From: Brevundimonas sp. M20 | GTDB lineage: Bacteria; Pseudomonadota; Alphaproteobacteria; Caulobacterales; Caulobacteraceae | Length of the DNA stretch: 64,000 bases | Assembly: GCF_006547065.1 (NCBI RefSeq) | Contig: NZ_CP041243.1 | Span: 2,743,001 to 2,807,000, forward strand | Reading direction: 5' to 3' | In this document: piece by piece, positions 56,645 to 64,000 of the stretch | How the letters are laid out: every line of letters starts with the position of its first letter | Position numbering within the stretch: the stretch's first letter is position 1 | The notes under the pieces: model-generated | Database searches by the model: none | Told to the model about the DNA's origin: nothing | The model's input: only the letters and a program-made list of their open reading frames with translations | Made by a program: the position numbers and the translations under genes

Positions 56645-58204
56645 ATGAGTTGCCCCGAACTGAACTGCCTGACCGGCAGCGCCGCCAACGATGATGGACA
56701 GGGCGAGGTCTCGGCCTTCTTCGACGTCTCCCTCGACCTGCTGGTCATCCGCGACATCGACGGCAATGTGGTCCGGGTCAGCCCGTCATGGCAGACCACT
56801 CTCGGCTATACGCCTGAAGAGATGCGCGGCAGGCGGTTGCTGGACCTGGTTCACCCGGACGATCTGCCCGCGACCCGTGAGAGCGCCCTGGAGGTCGAGA
56901 ACCGGCGGCAGGGCGACCCCGTCAACGGCCACATCAACCGCTATCGTCACAAGGACGGCCACTACCTCAACGTTGAGTGGCGGGCCCGTCGGTTCGGCGA
57001 TCACATCTACGGCGTGGCCCGTGATGTGACCGAGCGCGTCGCGGCCGAGCAGGCCCTGATCGAAGCCAAGGCGGCGGCCGAGGCCGCGAATGTCGCCAAG
57101 TCCGACTTCCTGGCCAACATGAGTCACGAGATCCGCACGCCCCTGAACGGTGTCATCGGCATCGTGGACGCCCTGTCCCGCACGGGCCTGACGCCGGAGC
57201 AGACAGAAATGGTCGAACTCATCCGCGGCTCCGGTGCGACTTTGGAGCGACTGGTTTCCGACATTCTGGATGTGTCGAAGATCGAGGCCGGCCAGTTGAA
57301 GCTCGAGGCGCGCGCCTTTGATCTGGAGGAGGCGCTCGGGCCGATCTGCGTGGTCAAGGCCCGCGCCGAGGACAAGGGGCTGACGTTCACCCAGAACCGC
57401 AGCCCTGAGGCGCGCGGCGTGTTCATCGGCGACAGCACCCGCATTCGTCAGGTGCTGGGAAACCTGCTGTCCAATGCGATCAAGTTCACGGCCACAGGCG
57501 GGATAACAGTCGACGTCGCGGTCGAGCCGGACGGCGACAGTCACCGGCTCTCGATCGCCGTGGAAGACACCGGCATCGGTTTCGACGCGGACCACGCCGC
57601 GCGCCTGTTCGAGCGCTTCAATCAGGCGGACGGGACGATCACCCGTCGCTTCGGCGGCACCGGTCTGGGCCTGTCGATCTGCCGGTCGCTTGTGGAGATG
57701 ATGGGCGGCGAGATCAGCGCCCGCTCAACGCCGGGTCAGGGCAGCCGCTTCCACTTCACCATCCCGCTGGGCCGGAGCGCCGAAGTGGTTGATGCCTGCG
57801 CCGCTCCGCTGCCGATGGTGGCGCGCGCCCTGCGGGTGCTGCTGGCTGAGGATCACCCGACCAACCAGCGCGTCGTGCAGTTGATCCTTCAAGGTCAGGG
57901 CGTGGAGGTGTCAATCGTCGAGGACGGCGCCGCCGCGCTCGCCGCTTTCGAGGCTGACGACTTCGACCTGATCCTGATGGATATGCAGATGCCGGTCATG
58001 GACGGGCTGAGCGCCACGCGGGCGATCCGCGCCGCCGAACGGGCCAAGCCGCAACGGCCGCGCATCCCCATCATCATGCTGAGCGCCAACGCGATGGCCG
58101 AGCACCGGGCCGACGGCGCCGCGGCGGGCGCGGACGGGCACATCGCCAAGCCCATCACCGCCGCCAGCCTGCTGGCGGGGATGCAGACCGTGCTGGACGC
58201 ATAG
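56645..58204 (+). CDS. PAS-histidine kinase-receiver hybrid sensor
   Basis: A 519-residue cytoplasmic hybrid kinase. A PAS domain at about 20-130 (LDLLVIRDIDGNVVRVSPSW) is followed by HisKA with phosphorylatable H161 in SHEIRTPLNGVIG, the HATPase_c with N, G1 and G2 boxes (GTGLGLSICRSLVEMMGG) and a C-terminal receiver with the phosphoacceptor D446 in DLILMDMQMPVMDG. No membrane helix is present, so the signal is intracellular. Its partner regulator is not obvious here. Confidence 0.94.
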   Translation: MSCPELNCLTGSAANDDGQGEVSAFFDVSLDLLVIRDIDGNVVRVSPSWQTTLGYTPEEMRGRRLLDLVHPDDLPATRESALEVENRRQGDPVNGHINRYRHKDGHYLNVEWRARRFGDHIYGVARDVTERVAAEQALIEAKAAAEAANVAKSDFLANMSHEIRTPLNGVIGIVDALSRTGLTPEQTEMVELIRGSGATLERLVSDILDVSKIEAGQLKLEARAFDLEEALGPICVVKARAEDKGLTFTQNRSPEARGVFIGDSTRIRQVLGNLLSNAIKFTATGGITVDVAVEPDGDSHRLSIAVEDTGIGFDADHAARLFERFNQADGTITRRFGGTGLGLSICRSLVEMMGGEISARSTPGQGSRFHFTIPLGRSAEVVDACAAPLPMVARALRVLLAEDHPTNQRVVQLILQGQGVEVSIVEDGAAALAAFEADDFDLILMDMQMPVMDGLSATRAIRAAERAKPQRPRIPIIMLSANAMAEHRADGAAAGADGHIAKPITAASLLAGMQTVLDA

Positions 58205-58266
58205 GTCGGTGACGCGCGGCGCAATGCCGCCTAAAGGTGACACCTCAATTCGTCGGGGGGACGACT

Positions 58267-58905
58267 GTGGGCGCGTTTGAATTCTTCTTCAGCTTCTACG
58301 GCCTTGTGCTGGGCCTGTCGGTCGCGGTGCTGGCCACGGGCGCTGCGCGGGCGTTCAAGCATCGCAAGGCGGTCAGGGTCGGCTGGAAAACGCCGCTGCT
58401 GGCCATCTTCGCCGCCTTTGATATCGCCACCTTCTGGGACGCGGCCTGGACCAATCTGGGGCAGGCGCCCTACAGCTACGGCATGCTACTGGCCGGACTG
58501 GGGGTGGCCATCGTCTATTTCATCGCCGCAAGCCTGATCTTCCCCGAGCCGGAAGATGACGCGACCAGCCTCGACCAGCATTTTGAGACCAACAAGAAAC
58601 CGGTCCTGCTGCTGCTCTCGCTGGCCAACATCCTGATGGTGGCCCTTTGCCTGGCGATGGTCGCGAACAAGCCCGGCTTCGCCCTCGCGGCCTGGATCTA
58701 CGCCTTCAACTACATGCTCTATCTGGTGCTGGTGATCCCCGCGGCCTTCTCCCGACGCGCCTGGGTGTTCGCCACCACCATCGGCCTGCACATCGCCCTG
58801 TACATCGTCATCGCGGTGCTGAGCGCGATGAACCCCGGCGCGATGGTGCAACTCAATGCGCCGGAGGCGAAGACGGTCGCGACAACGTCGGACGCGGCCG
58901 ATTGA
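58267..58905 (+). CDS. six- or seven-helix membrane protein of unknown function
   Basis: A 212-residue protein that is largely hydrophobic, with helices at about 5-25 (FFFSFYGLVLGLSVAVLATG), 35-55, 65-85, 105-130, 145-165 and 170-190. The start is chosen as the GTG at 58267, which has GGGGGG 6 bases upstream, rather than the GTG at 58237. I do not recognise a family. The hybrid kinase lies just upstream, but the link is unproven. Confidence 0.75.
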   Translation: MGAFEFFFSFYGLVLGLSVAVLATGAARAFKHRKAVRVGWKTPLLAIFAAFDIATFWDAAWTNLGQAPYSYGMLLAGLGVAIVYFIAASLIFPEPEDDATSLDQHFETNKKPVLLLLSLANILMVALCLAMVANKPGFALAAWIYAFNYMLYLVLVIPAAFSRRAWVFATTIGLHIALYIVIAVLSAMNPGAMVQLNAPEAKTVATTSDAAD

Positions 58906-58971
58906 GGCGTCCGGCTTCCGCTTGCCCGCTCCACTGTCGACGCCTACCTCAGGTCTGACAGGGAGGATCAC

Positions 58972-59724
58972 ATGACCGGAACCATTCGCGTCGGCATCGG
59001 CGGCTGGACCTTCGAGCCCTGGCGCGGGACCTTCTATCCGGACAAGCTGAGCCAGAAGAAGGAACTTGAGTACGCCTCCGGCAAGCTGACCTCGATCGAG
59101 ATCAACGGGACCTACTATTCCGGCTTCAAGATCGACACCTGGATGAAGTGGCGCGACGAGACGCCGGATGACTTCGTCTTCGCGGTGAAGGCCAGCCGGT
59201 TCTGCACCAACCGCAAGGTGCTGTCGGAGGGCAATGAGAGCCTTGAGCGGTTCCTCGATCAGGGACTGACGGCGCTGGGCGACAAGCTGGGGCCGATCAA
59301 CTGGCAGTTCATGGCGACCAAGAAGTTCGATCCGGTCGACTTCGAGGGCTTCCTGAAGCTGTTGCCGAAGGAGAAGGACGGGGTCCGCCTGCGCCACGCG
59401 CTGGAGGTCCGCAGCCCGACCTTTGATGTTCCGCAGTTCCATGATCTGGCCGCGAAATACGGCTGCGCCATCGTCTATGCCGAGGACGACGAGGCGCCGG
59501 AGTGGCCGAGGATCGACCAGCCGACCGCCGACTTTACCTATGCCCGGATGATGTCGAGCAAGCCGGACGAGCCGACCGGCATGACTTCCGCCGAGTTGGA
59601 CGGCATCGCGAAACAGACGCAGGACTGGGCCAAGCGCGGCGATGTGTTCGCCTACTTCATCGCCGGGGCGAAGGTGCGCAATCCGGCGGCGGCGATGGCC
59701 CTGATCGAAAAGCTGAAAGCGTAA
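58972..59724 (+). CDS. DUF72 protein
   Basis: A 250-residue protein of the DUF72 (YecE-like) TIM-barrel-type fold. Features are GIGGWTFEPWRGTFYPDKL, SIEINGTYYSGFK, FVFAVKASRFCTN and a late YARMMSSKPDEP to VFAYFIAGAKVRNP region. The ATG is at 58972. Its biochemical role is not established. Confidence 0.88.
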   Translation: MTGTIRVGIGGWTFEPWRGTFYPDKLSQKKELEYASGKLTSIEINGTYYSGFKIDTWMKWRDETPDDFVFAVKASRFCTNRKVLSEGNESLERFLDQGLTALGDKLGPINWQFMATKKFDPVDFEGFLKLLPKEKDGVRLRHALEVRSPTFDVPQFHDLAAKYGCAIVYAEDDEAPEWPRIDQPTADFTYARMMSSKPDEPTGMTSAELDGIAKQTQDWAKRGDVFAYFIAGAKVRNPAAAMALIEKLKA

Positions 59725-59829
59725 CGCCACGGAACGGTGGCTTTGCGTGCAACGACACGCAGGTTAAAGCATAGAACAGCAGGCGGCCCGGCAGAGGTCG
59801 CCGCTTCAGGAAAACACAAGGAAGCGCCC

Positions 59830-60555
59830 ATGGCTCGCGTCGCACTGGTGACGGGTGGAACCCGCGGTATCGGCAAGGCGATCGTTCAGCGCCTGAAGGA
59901 AGACGGATTGCTGGTCGCGGCCGGCTATTCCGGCAATACCGAAGCCGCCGAGGCGACTGCCCGCGAGCTGGGCGTGATGGTGGTGAAGGGGAACGTCGGC
60001 TCCTATGACGACTGCGCCCGCGCCGTCGCCGATGTCGAGGCTGAACTGGGGCCCATCGATGTGCTGGTGAACAACGCCGGCATCACCCGCGACGGCTTCT
60101 TCCACAAGATGAGCGCCGACCAGTGGTCGGACGTCATCCGCGTGAACATGGACAGCGTCTTCAACATGACGCGTCAGGTGATCAACGGCATGCGCGACCG
60201 CGGCCACGGCCGGATCATCAACATCTCCTCGATCAACGGGCAGAAGGGCCAGATCGGCCAGACCAACTATTCGGCCGCCAAGGCGGGCATGATCGGCTTC
60301 ACCAAGGCGCTGGCGCTGGAGAACGCACGCAAGGGCGTGACGGTGAACTGCATCGCCCCCGGCTACATCGACACCGAGATGGTCGGCGCCATGGACGAGA
60401 AGGTGCTGGCCGGAATCGTGGCCCAGATCCCGGTAGGAAGGCTCGGAAAAGGCGAGGAAATCGCCGACATGGTCTCCTGGCTGGCCGGCGAGCGTGCCGG
60501 ATATGTCACAGGCTGCACCCTGTCGTTGAACGGCGGTCAGTATCTGGTCGGCTGA
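59830..60555 (+). CDS. phaB: acetoacetyl-CoA reductase PhaB
   Basis: A 241-residue short-chain dehydrogenase. TGGTRGIGKAIV is the cofactor motif and the Ser-Tyr-Lys triad lies in ISSINGQKGQIGQTNYSAAKAG. PhaB supplies 3-hydroxybutyryl-CoA for PHB. The ATG at 59830 is preferred over an upstream in-frame start at 59737. No phaA or phaC lies nearby. Confidence 0.92.
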   Translation: MARVALVTGGTRGIGKAIVQRLKEDGLLVAAGYSGNTEAAEATARELGVMVVKGNVGSYDDCARAVADVEAELGPIDVLVNNAGITRDGFFHKMSADQWSDVIRVNMDSVFNMTRQVINGMRDRGHGRIINISSINGQKGQIGQTNYSAAKAGMIGFTKALALENARKGVTVNCIAPGYIDTEMVGAMDEKVLAGIVAQIPVGRLGKGEEIADMVSWLAGERAGYVTGCTLSLNGGQYLVG

Positions 60556-60603
60556 GAGGCGCCTGCCCAAAATCCGCCGCGCGACGATTCCACCAAGTTG
60601 CCC

Positions 60604-61410
60604 ATGAAGTTGACGGGGAAGGTCAGAACGGCGCGAATGCCGCTTCAGATCGCGATGGCTTTCGCCGTCGCGGTGACCGCCATGCTGTCGGCGCTTCCGA
60701 CCGTTTGCAAAGCGCAGGAACGCGGCAACGCCCAGTCCGAGCAGAGCCAGTCCCTGAGGGCGCGCGGCAGCGGCAGCCACTCGCTACCGCCCGTCGGCCG
60801 TTACGTCTCGGAATCGGGCGAGGGGTTCACCCTTGACCGTTCCGGCCAGCGTCCGCTGCTGCGGTTCGACCGGCGCGACGAGACCTGGGTGCTGCGTCCC
60901 ACCGTCGCGGTGCGCGGCGACGTCATCTATCGCAACGACGCCGGCCAGCAGGTCCTGCGCATGAGCCCCGGCGGCGGAGTGACGGTCTATACGTCCCGCG
61001 CGCCGGGCGGATCGCCCGCCTCGCTCGTCGGACCGGCCGAGAACCTTTCCCTGCCCCTGCTCGGGCCGGCGCAGCTTTGGCAACTTATGGCGCGGCGAAG
61101 CGCCATGATCAGCGAGGCCACGGGACGGCTGATCTCGATCAATCTTGATGGGGAACGCTCCGAGGCGCTCTGCGTCGAGGCTCTTATCGTGACCACCGAC
61201 GCCGTCATCCGCATGGCCCGTTCGCCATCGACCCGGCCCCACCTCAGCCGCCTGCGCACCATCGTGATCACCGAAGGCCGCCGATCAAGCGTCACCTTCG
61301 CCGGAGGCGTGCTGACGGTCGAGCTCGACCCGGATCAGGGAATGGCCGGGCGCCCGTCGTCGGCCCGCGTGATGCACGCTCTGATGACCGCGCCTTCCAG
61401 GCCGCAATAG
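60604..61410 (+). CDS. DUF4908 secreted protein
   Basis: A 268-residue protein with a signal peptide (LQIAMAFAVAVTAMLSALPTVCKA), a linker and a DUF4908 domain (about 65-250) containing GRYVSESGEGFTLDRSGQRP and PLLGPAQLWQLMARRSAMI. DUF4908 is found mainly in Caulobacterales and has no known function. The ATG at 60604 is chosen over a TTG at 60598. Confidence 0.8.
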   Translation: MKLTGKVRTARMPLQIAMAFAVAVTAMLSALPTVCKAQERGNAQSEQSQSLRARGSGSHSLPPVGRYVSESGEGFTLDRSGQRPLLRFDRRDETWVLRPTVAVRGDVIYRNDAGQQVLRMSPGGGVTVYTSRAPGGSPASLVGPAENLSLPLLGPAQLWQLMARRSAMISEATGRLISINLDGERSEALCVEALIVTTDAVIRMARSPSTRPHLSRLRTIVITEGRRSSVTFAGGVLTVELDPDQGMAGRPSSARVMHALMTAPSRPQ

Positions 61411-61426
61411 CCCCGCCGACGCAGAA

Positions 61427-62155
61427 CTAGCCGGCGAACCCGTCCTTCGCCGCCCGGCGAATGGCGAAGTCCGCCGCGTCGGTCGCGCGCAGGAAGGGAT
61501 TGAAGGCCTTTTCGGCGCCGAGGGTCGTGGGGACGGTCGGCTGTCCCCTTTCCCGCGCCGCGAAGATTTCCGCCGCGCGAGCCTGCATTTCAGGCCGATC
61601 ATCGAGGCTGAGGGCGAAACGGGCGTTGGAGGCCGTGTATTCGTGGGCGCACCAGATGATGGTCTCATCGGGCCAGGCGGCGAGGGTCTGGAGGCTGTCC
61701 CACATCTGCTCGGGCGTGCCTTCGAACAGGCGGCCGCAGCCCAGGGTGAACAGCACGTCGCCGACGAAGGCCAGGCTGTCCGAAGGCGCGTGATAGACGA
61801 TGTGGCCCAGCGTGTGGCCCGGCGCGTCCGAGACCTCAAAGGCCGTCTCGCCCAGCAAGACGATGTCGCCGCCCCTGATCACCCGATCCAGCGGGGCGGC
61901 CTTGCGCACCTCTTCCGGACCGACGATTTCGCAGCCGGTCGCGGCCTTGAGCGCGGCGTTGCCCTGGGTGTGATCCGGGTGCCAGTGGGTGTTCAGGATG
62001 AGGTCCAGCCGCCCCCAGCCGGAGCGTTCCAGCTCGGCCAGAATGACGTCGGCGTCGGGCGTATCGACAGCGGCGACCATCCCGGTCGCGCCGTCGCGGA
62101 CCAGAAAGCCGTAATTGTCGCTCAGGCAGGGGAAGAGGCGAACTTCGAGAGACAT
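61427..62155 (-). CDS. gloB: hydroxyacylglutathione hydrolase GloB
   Basis: A 242-residue metallo-beta-lactamase-fold glyoxalase II. The Zn/Fe motif is NTHWHPDHTQGN and the C-terminal domain ends AIRRAAKDGFAG, preceded by RATDAADF. It hydrolyses S-lactoylglutathione. It is divergent from the methyltransferase gene (45 bp between starts). This is consistent with glutathione supply by gshA at 54672. Confidence 0.96.
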   Translation of the reverse strand: MSLEVRLFPCLSDNYGFLVRDGATGMVAAVDTPDADVILAELERSGWGRLDLILNTHWHPDHTQGNAALKAATGCEIVGPEEVRKAAPLDRVIRGGDIVLLGETAFEVSDAPGHTLGHIVYHAPSDSLAFVGDVLFTLGCGRLFEGTPEQMWDSLQTLAAWPDETIIWCAHEYTASNARFALSLDDRPEMQARAAEIFAARERGQPTVPTTLGAEKAFNPFLRATDAADFAIRRAAKDGFAG

Positions 62156-62200
62156 GCGACCATTCTGGCAGCCGCCCGTCCACGGGTCTATGCTGGAGCC

Positions 62201-62959
62201 ATGCGGTGCAGCATCGAGGATCTGAGACTCTTCTACGGCGAGCCTGCCGGACGGCTGGCGCGTCGTCTGCTGGCGCGACGGCTTGAGGACGCCTGGGGCG
62301 AGGCGCCGAACGCGGATGTTCTGGGCATCGGCTATGCGACCCCGTGGCTGGACGCCTTCGTCGGCGCGCGCCGGACGGTGGCGGCCATGCCCGGCGGACA
62401 GGGCGTCGAGCTATGGCCGCAGGCGGGCAAGAACCGCACGGTGCTGGTGGACGACCGCCGCCTGCCCTTCGCCGCCGGCTCCTTTGACCGCATCCTTATG
62501 GTGCATGCGCTGGAAGAAGCGGATGACGCCCAGGCCCTGATGCTGGAGGCCGTGCGGGCGCTGGCGCCGACCGGGCGGATCATTCTGGTGGCGGCGGCGC
62601 GAGGCGGACTGTGGGCGCGCGCCGAGAACACGCCCTTCGGCCATGGCAGACCCTTCACCCGTCGCCAGCTGGAGCGGCTGGTGCGCGAGGCCGGACTGGA
62701 GCCGACCGCCTGGTCCCAGACCCTGTATGTGCCGCCGTGGGGGCCGCTGCTGCCGATGGCCGACGGGCTGGAACAGATCGGCAAGCATCTGATGCCCGGC
62801 GCGGCCGGTTTGATCCTGCTGGAAGCGACGCGGCAAGCCTACGCCCGCGCCCGTCCGGGCGGAGCGGTGGCGACGGCGCAGGTACTGACGCCCGCCTTGC
62901 AGCCTCAACCGGCCTCGCGCGCCCGTCGTGATCTGGTCGAACGGGCCAAACACCCCTAA
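62201..62959 (+). CDS. SAM-dependent methyltransferase-like protein
   Basis: A 252-residue class I methyltransferase-like protein. A weak motif I is VLGIGYATPWLDAFVGA and a conserved FAAGSFDRILMVHALEEADD and LMLEAVRALAPTGRIILV follow, matching the methyltransferase-11 pattern. The last 60 residues are basic. The ATG at 62201 begins MRCSIEDLRLFYGEPAG. Substrate unknown. Divergently paired with gloB. Confidence 0.8.
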   Translation: MRCSIEDLRLFYGEPAGRLARRLLARRLEDAWGEAPNADVLGIGYATPWLDAFVGARRTVAAMPGGQGVELWPQAGKNRTVLVDDRRLPFAAGSFDRILMVHALEEADDAQALMLEAVRALAPTGRIILVAAARGGLWARAENTPFGHGRPFTRRQLERLVREAGLEPTAWSQTLYVPPWGPLLPMADGLEQIGKHLMPGAAGLILLEATRQAYARARPGGAVATAQVLTPALQPQPASRARRDLVERAKHP

Positions 62960-62968
62960 AGGCGGGCC

Positions 62969-63469
62969 ATGCAAAGACTGATCCTGATGCGCCACGCGGA
63001 GGCCGAGCGGGCGAGCGGTTCCGGCCGTGACCGCGACCGCGACCTGTCGGCGCGCGGACGCGCCGACGCCGCCGCCATGGGCCGGGCGCTGGCCGCGAAG
63101 GGCGTGCGTCCTGATCTGGCGCTGGTCTCGCCCGCCAGCCGCACGCAGCAGACCTGGGATCTGGTCCATGACGCCATGGGTGATGTCGAGGTGCGGGGCG
63201 ACGAGCCCCTGTACAACGGCTCCGCCGACACCCTGCGCCGGGCCATCGAGGCGGTGGAGGACGAGGCCGGAACGCTGCTGGTGCTGGCGCACAATCCGGG
63301 CGTTCACCTGCTGGCCGTCGAGTATCTGGTCGAGAGCGCCGCCTCGCCGTCGATACTGGATCGGATGAGCGGCGGCTTCCCGCCGGGCTCCGCCGCGCTG
63401 TTCACGGTCGATGTGGCCGGACGCTGCACCTTCGAGGGCTACCTCCAGCCGCGGGACCTCGCCGGATGA
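62969..63469 (+). CDS. sixA: SixA-type phosphohistidine phosphatase
   Basis: A 166-residue histidine phosphatase. The catalytic RHAEAE (MRHAEAERASGSGRDRDRDL) and a late histidine in LVLAHNPGVHLLA are intact. SixA-like proteins dephosphorylate phosphohistidine in signalling proteins. The stop overlaps the next gene (ATGA). A role with the hybrid kinase at 56645 is possible but not shown. Confidence 0.9.
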   Translation: MQRLILMRHAEAERASGSGRDRDRDLSARGRADAAAMGRALAAKGVRPDLALVSPASRTQQTWDLVHDAMGDVEVRGDEPLYNGSADTLRRAIEAVEDEAGTLLVLAHNPGVHLLAVEYLVESAASPSILDRMSGGFPPGSAALFTVDVAGRCTFEGYLQPRDLAG

Positions 63470-63822
63470 GCGACATCGCCTACAAGCTGGTGGACCGCGA
63501 CGAGTGGGAATTGGCCCGCCTGGATGGCGCCTATGCCGGTTCCGCCGTCGATCTGAAGGACGGCTACATCCACATGTCGAGCGGCGCCCAGTTGGCCGAA
63601 ACGGCGCGCCGCCACTATGCGGGGCGCGGCGACCTGCTGCTGGTGGCGGTGGACCTGACGGTGCTGGGCGAATCGCTGAAATGGGAAGCGTCACGTGGTG
63701 GCGACCTGTTCCCGCATCTGTTCGCCCCCCTGCCCGTGAGCGCGGCGCGCGAGGAGCGCTCCCTTTCGGTCGATGCGGACGGCGTCATGCATTTCGACGA
63801 TGGAGCCATCGGATGGGCCTGA
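63466..63822 (+). CDS. DUF952 protein
   Basis: A 118-residue DUF952 protein (AYKLVDRDEWELARLDGAYA, DGYIHMSSGAQLAETARRHY, LKWEASRGGDLFPHLFAPLP). The family, related to glutathione S-transferase-like and phosphotransferase folds, has no firm function. It overlaps sixA by 4 bp and pyrD by 10 bp. Confidence 0.88.
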   Translation: MSDIAYKLVDRDEWELARLDGAYAGSAVDLKDGYIHMSSGAQLAETARRHYAGRGDLLLVAVDLTVLGESLKWEASRGGDLFPHLFAPLPVSAAREERSLSVDADGVMHFDDGAIGWA

Positions 63823-64000
63823 CCGACATCGGCGCGGCCCTGCTGCGGACCCTCGATCCGGAGACGGCGCACCAACTGGCGATCAAGGCCTTGCAGGTCA
63901 CCCCCCTGCCCGCTCCGCCTACGGACGATCCGGTTCTGCGCGCGCGCGTGGGCCGACTGGACCTGCCGAACCCGGTGGGGCTTGCCGCTGGTCTGGACAA
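63813..64000 (+). CDS. pyrD: dihydroorotate dehydrogenase (quinone), 5' end only
   Basis: A frame beginning MGLTDIGAALLRTLDPETAH and continuing to VGRLDLPNPVGLAAGLDK, the class 2 PyrD N-terminal helix and start of the FMN barrel. It oxidises dihydroorotate with a membrane quinone in pyrimidine synthesis. The gene runs off the right edge. The ATG at 63813 overlaps the DUF952 gene. Confidence 0.93.
   Translation, partial: MGLTDIGAALLRTLDPETAHQLAIKALQVTPLPAPPTDDPVLRARVGRLDLPNPVGLAAGLD

Overview
The window is GC-rich chromosomal DNA of an alphaproteobacterium. Caulobacterales is the best fit, probably Brevundimonas or a close relative. This rests on the ruvCAB-ybgC-tolQRAB-pal-cpoB-tilS-ftsH order, a DUF4908 protein, a large TonB-dependent receptor and many GTG starts; it is an inference from gene content, since no rRNA or tRNA is present here.

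Layout. 1-773: the start of an LDALRG membrane protein, then a repeat-rich spacer. 774-1190: a Rnk/GreA-like regulator. 1253-16193 (minus strand): a long housekeeping block, read in transcription order as two mgtC-like genes, ruvC-ruvA-ruvB, a small membrane protein, ybgC, another membrane protein, tolQ-tolR-tolA-tolB-pal, then DUF3667-cpoB-tilS-ftsH. tilS has no ATG, GTG or TTG before its PP-loop and probably starts at a CTG in a CTGA overlap with cpoB. 16311-23056: a secreted M20 peptidase, a TonB-like protein with yebC, a thioesterase, a zinc alcohol dehydrogenase, a NYN-LOTUS protein and small hypotheticals. 23057-25143: an AT-richer patch with a stand-alone MrcB_N-DUF3883 protein that looks like a modification-dependent nuclease.

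25334-34595 is the most distinctive part. It holds an OmpA-like lipoprotein, a proline/glycine-rich TonB-like protein, and a compact wecB-nfrB-nfrA operon resembling the enterobacterial NGR (N4 glycan receptor) secretion locus. That operon's glycosyltransferase carries MshEN-type, c-di-GMP-binding-like repeats. A small acquired restriction-modification island (vsr, C5 methyltransferase, NaeI-like endonuclease) follows. A phage-receptor-type polysaccharide locus is thus bracketed by two DNA-defence loci.

34611-47108: lepA, an RND efflux adaptor and pump, a TonB-dependent receptor, nhaA and selO. 47222-48737: two successive membrane-protein plus small-XRE-regulator pairs, the first behind a clear inverted-repeat operator, then a 53-residue secreted peptide. 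49036-53209: a DoxX-like protein, a MerR regulator with a palindrome in its promoter, and two acyl-CoA dehydrogenases. 53248-56542: a yefM-yoeB toxin-antitoxin pair coupled by ATGA overlap to rsmE, then gshA and a CYTH protein. 56645-64000: a PAS/histidine kinase/receiver hybrid, membrane and DUF72 proteins, phaB, DUF4908, gloB, a methyltransferase, sixA, DUF952 and the start of pyrD.

Several non-coding structures recur: a 43-bp hairpin element about 20 bp upstream of two minus-strand start codons, a long inverted repeat between ruvA and ruvB, a 17-bp tandem repeat running into the ruvB stop codon, and a 15-bp terminal inverted repeat element near the left edge.
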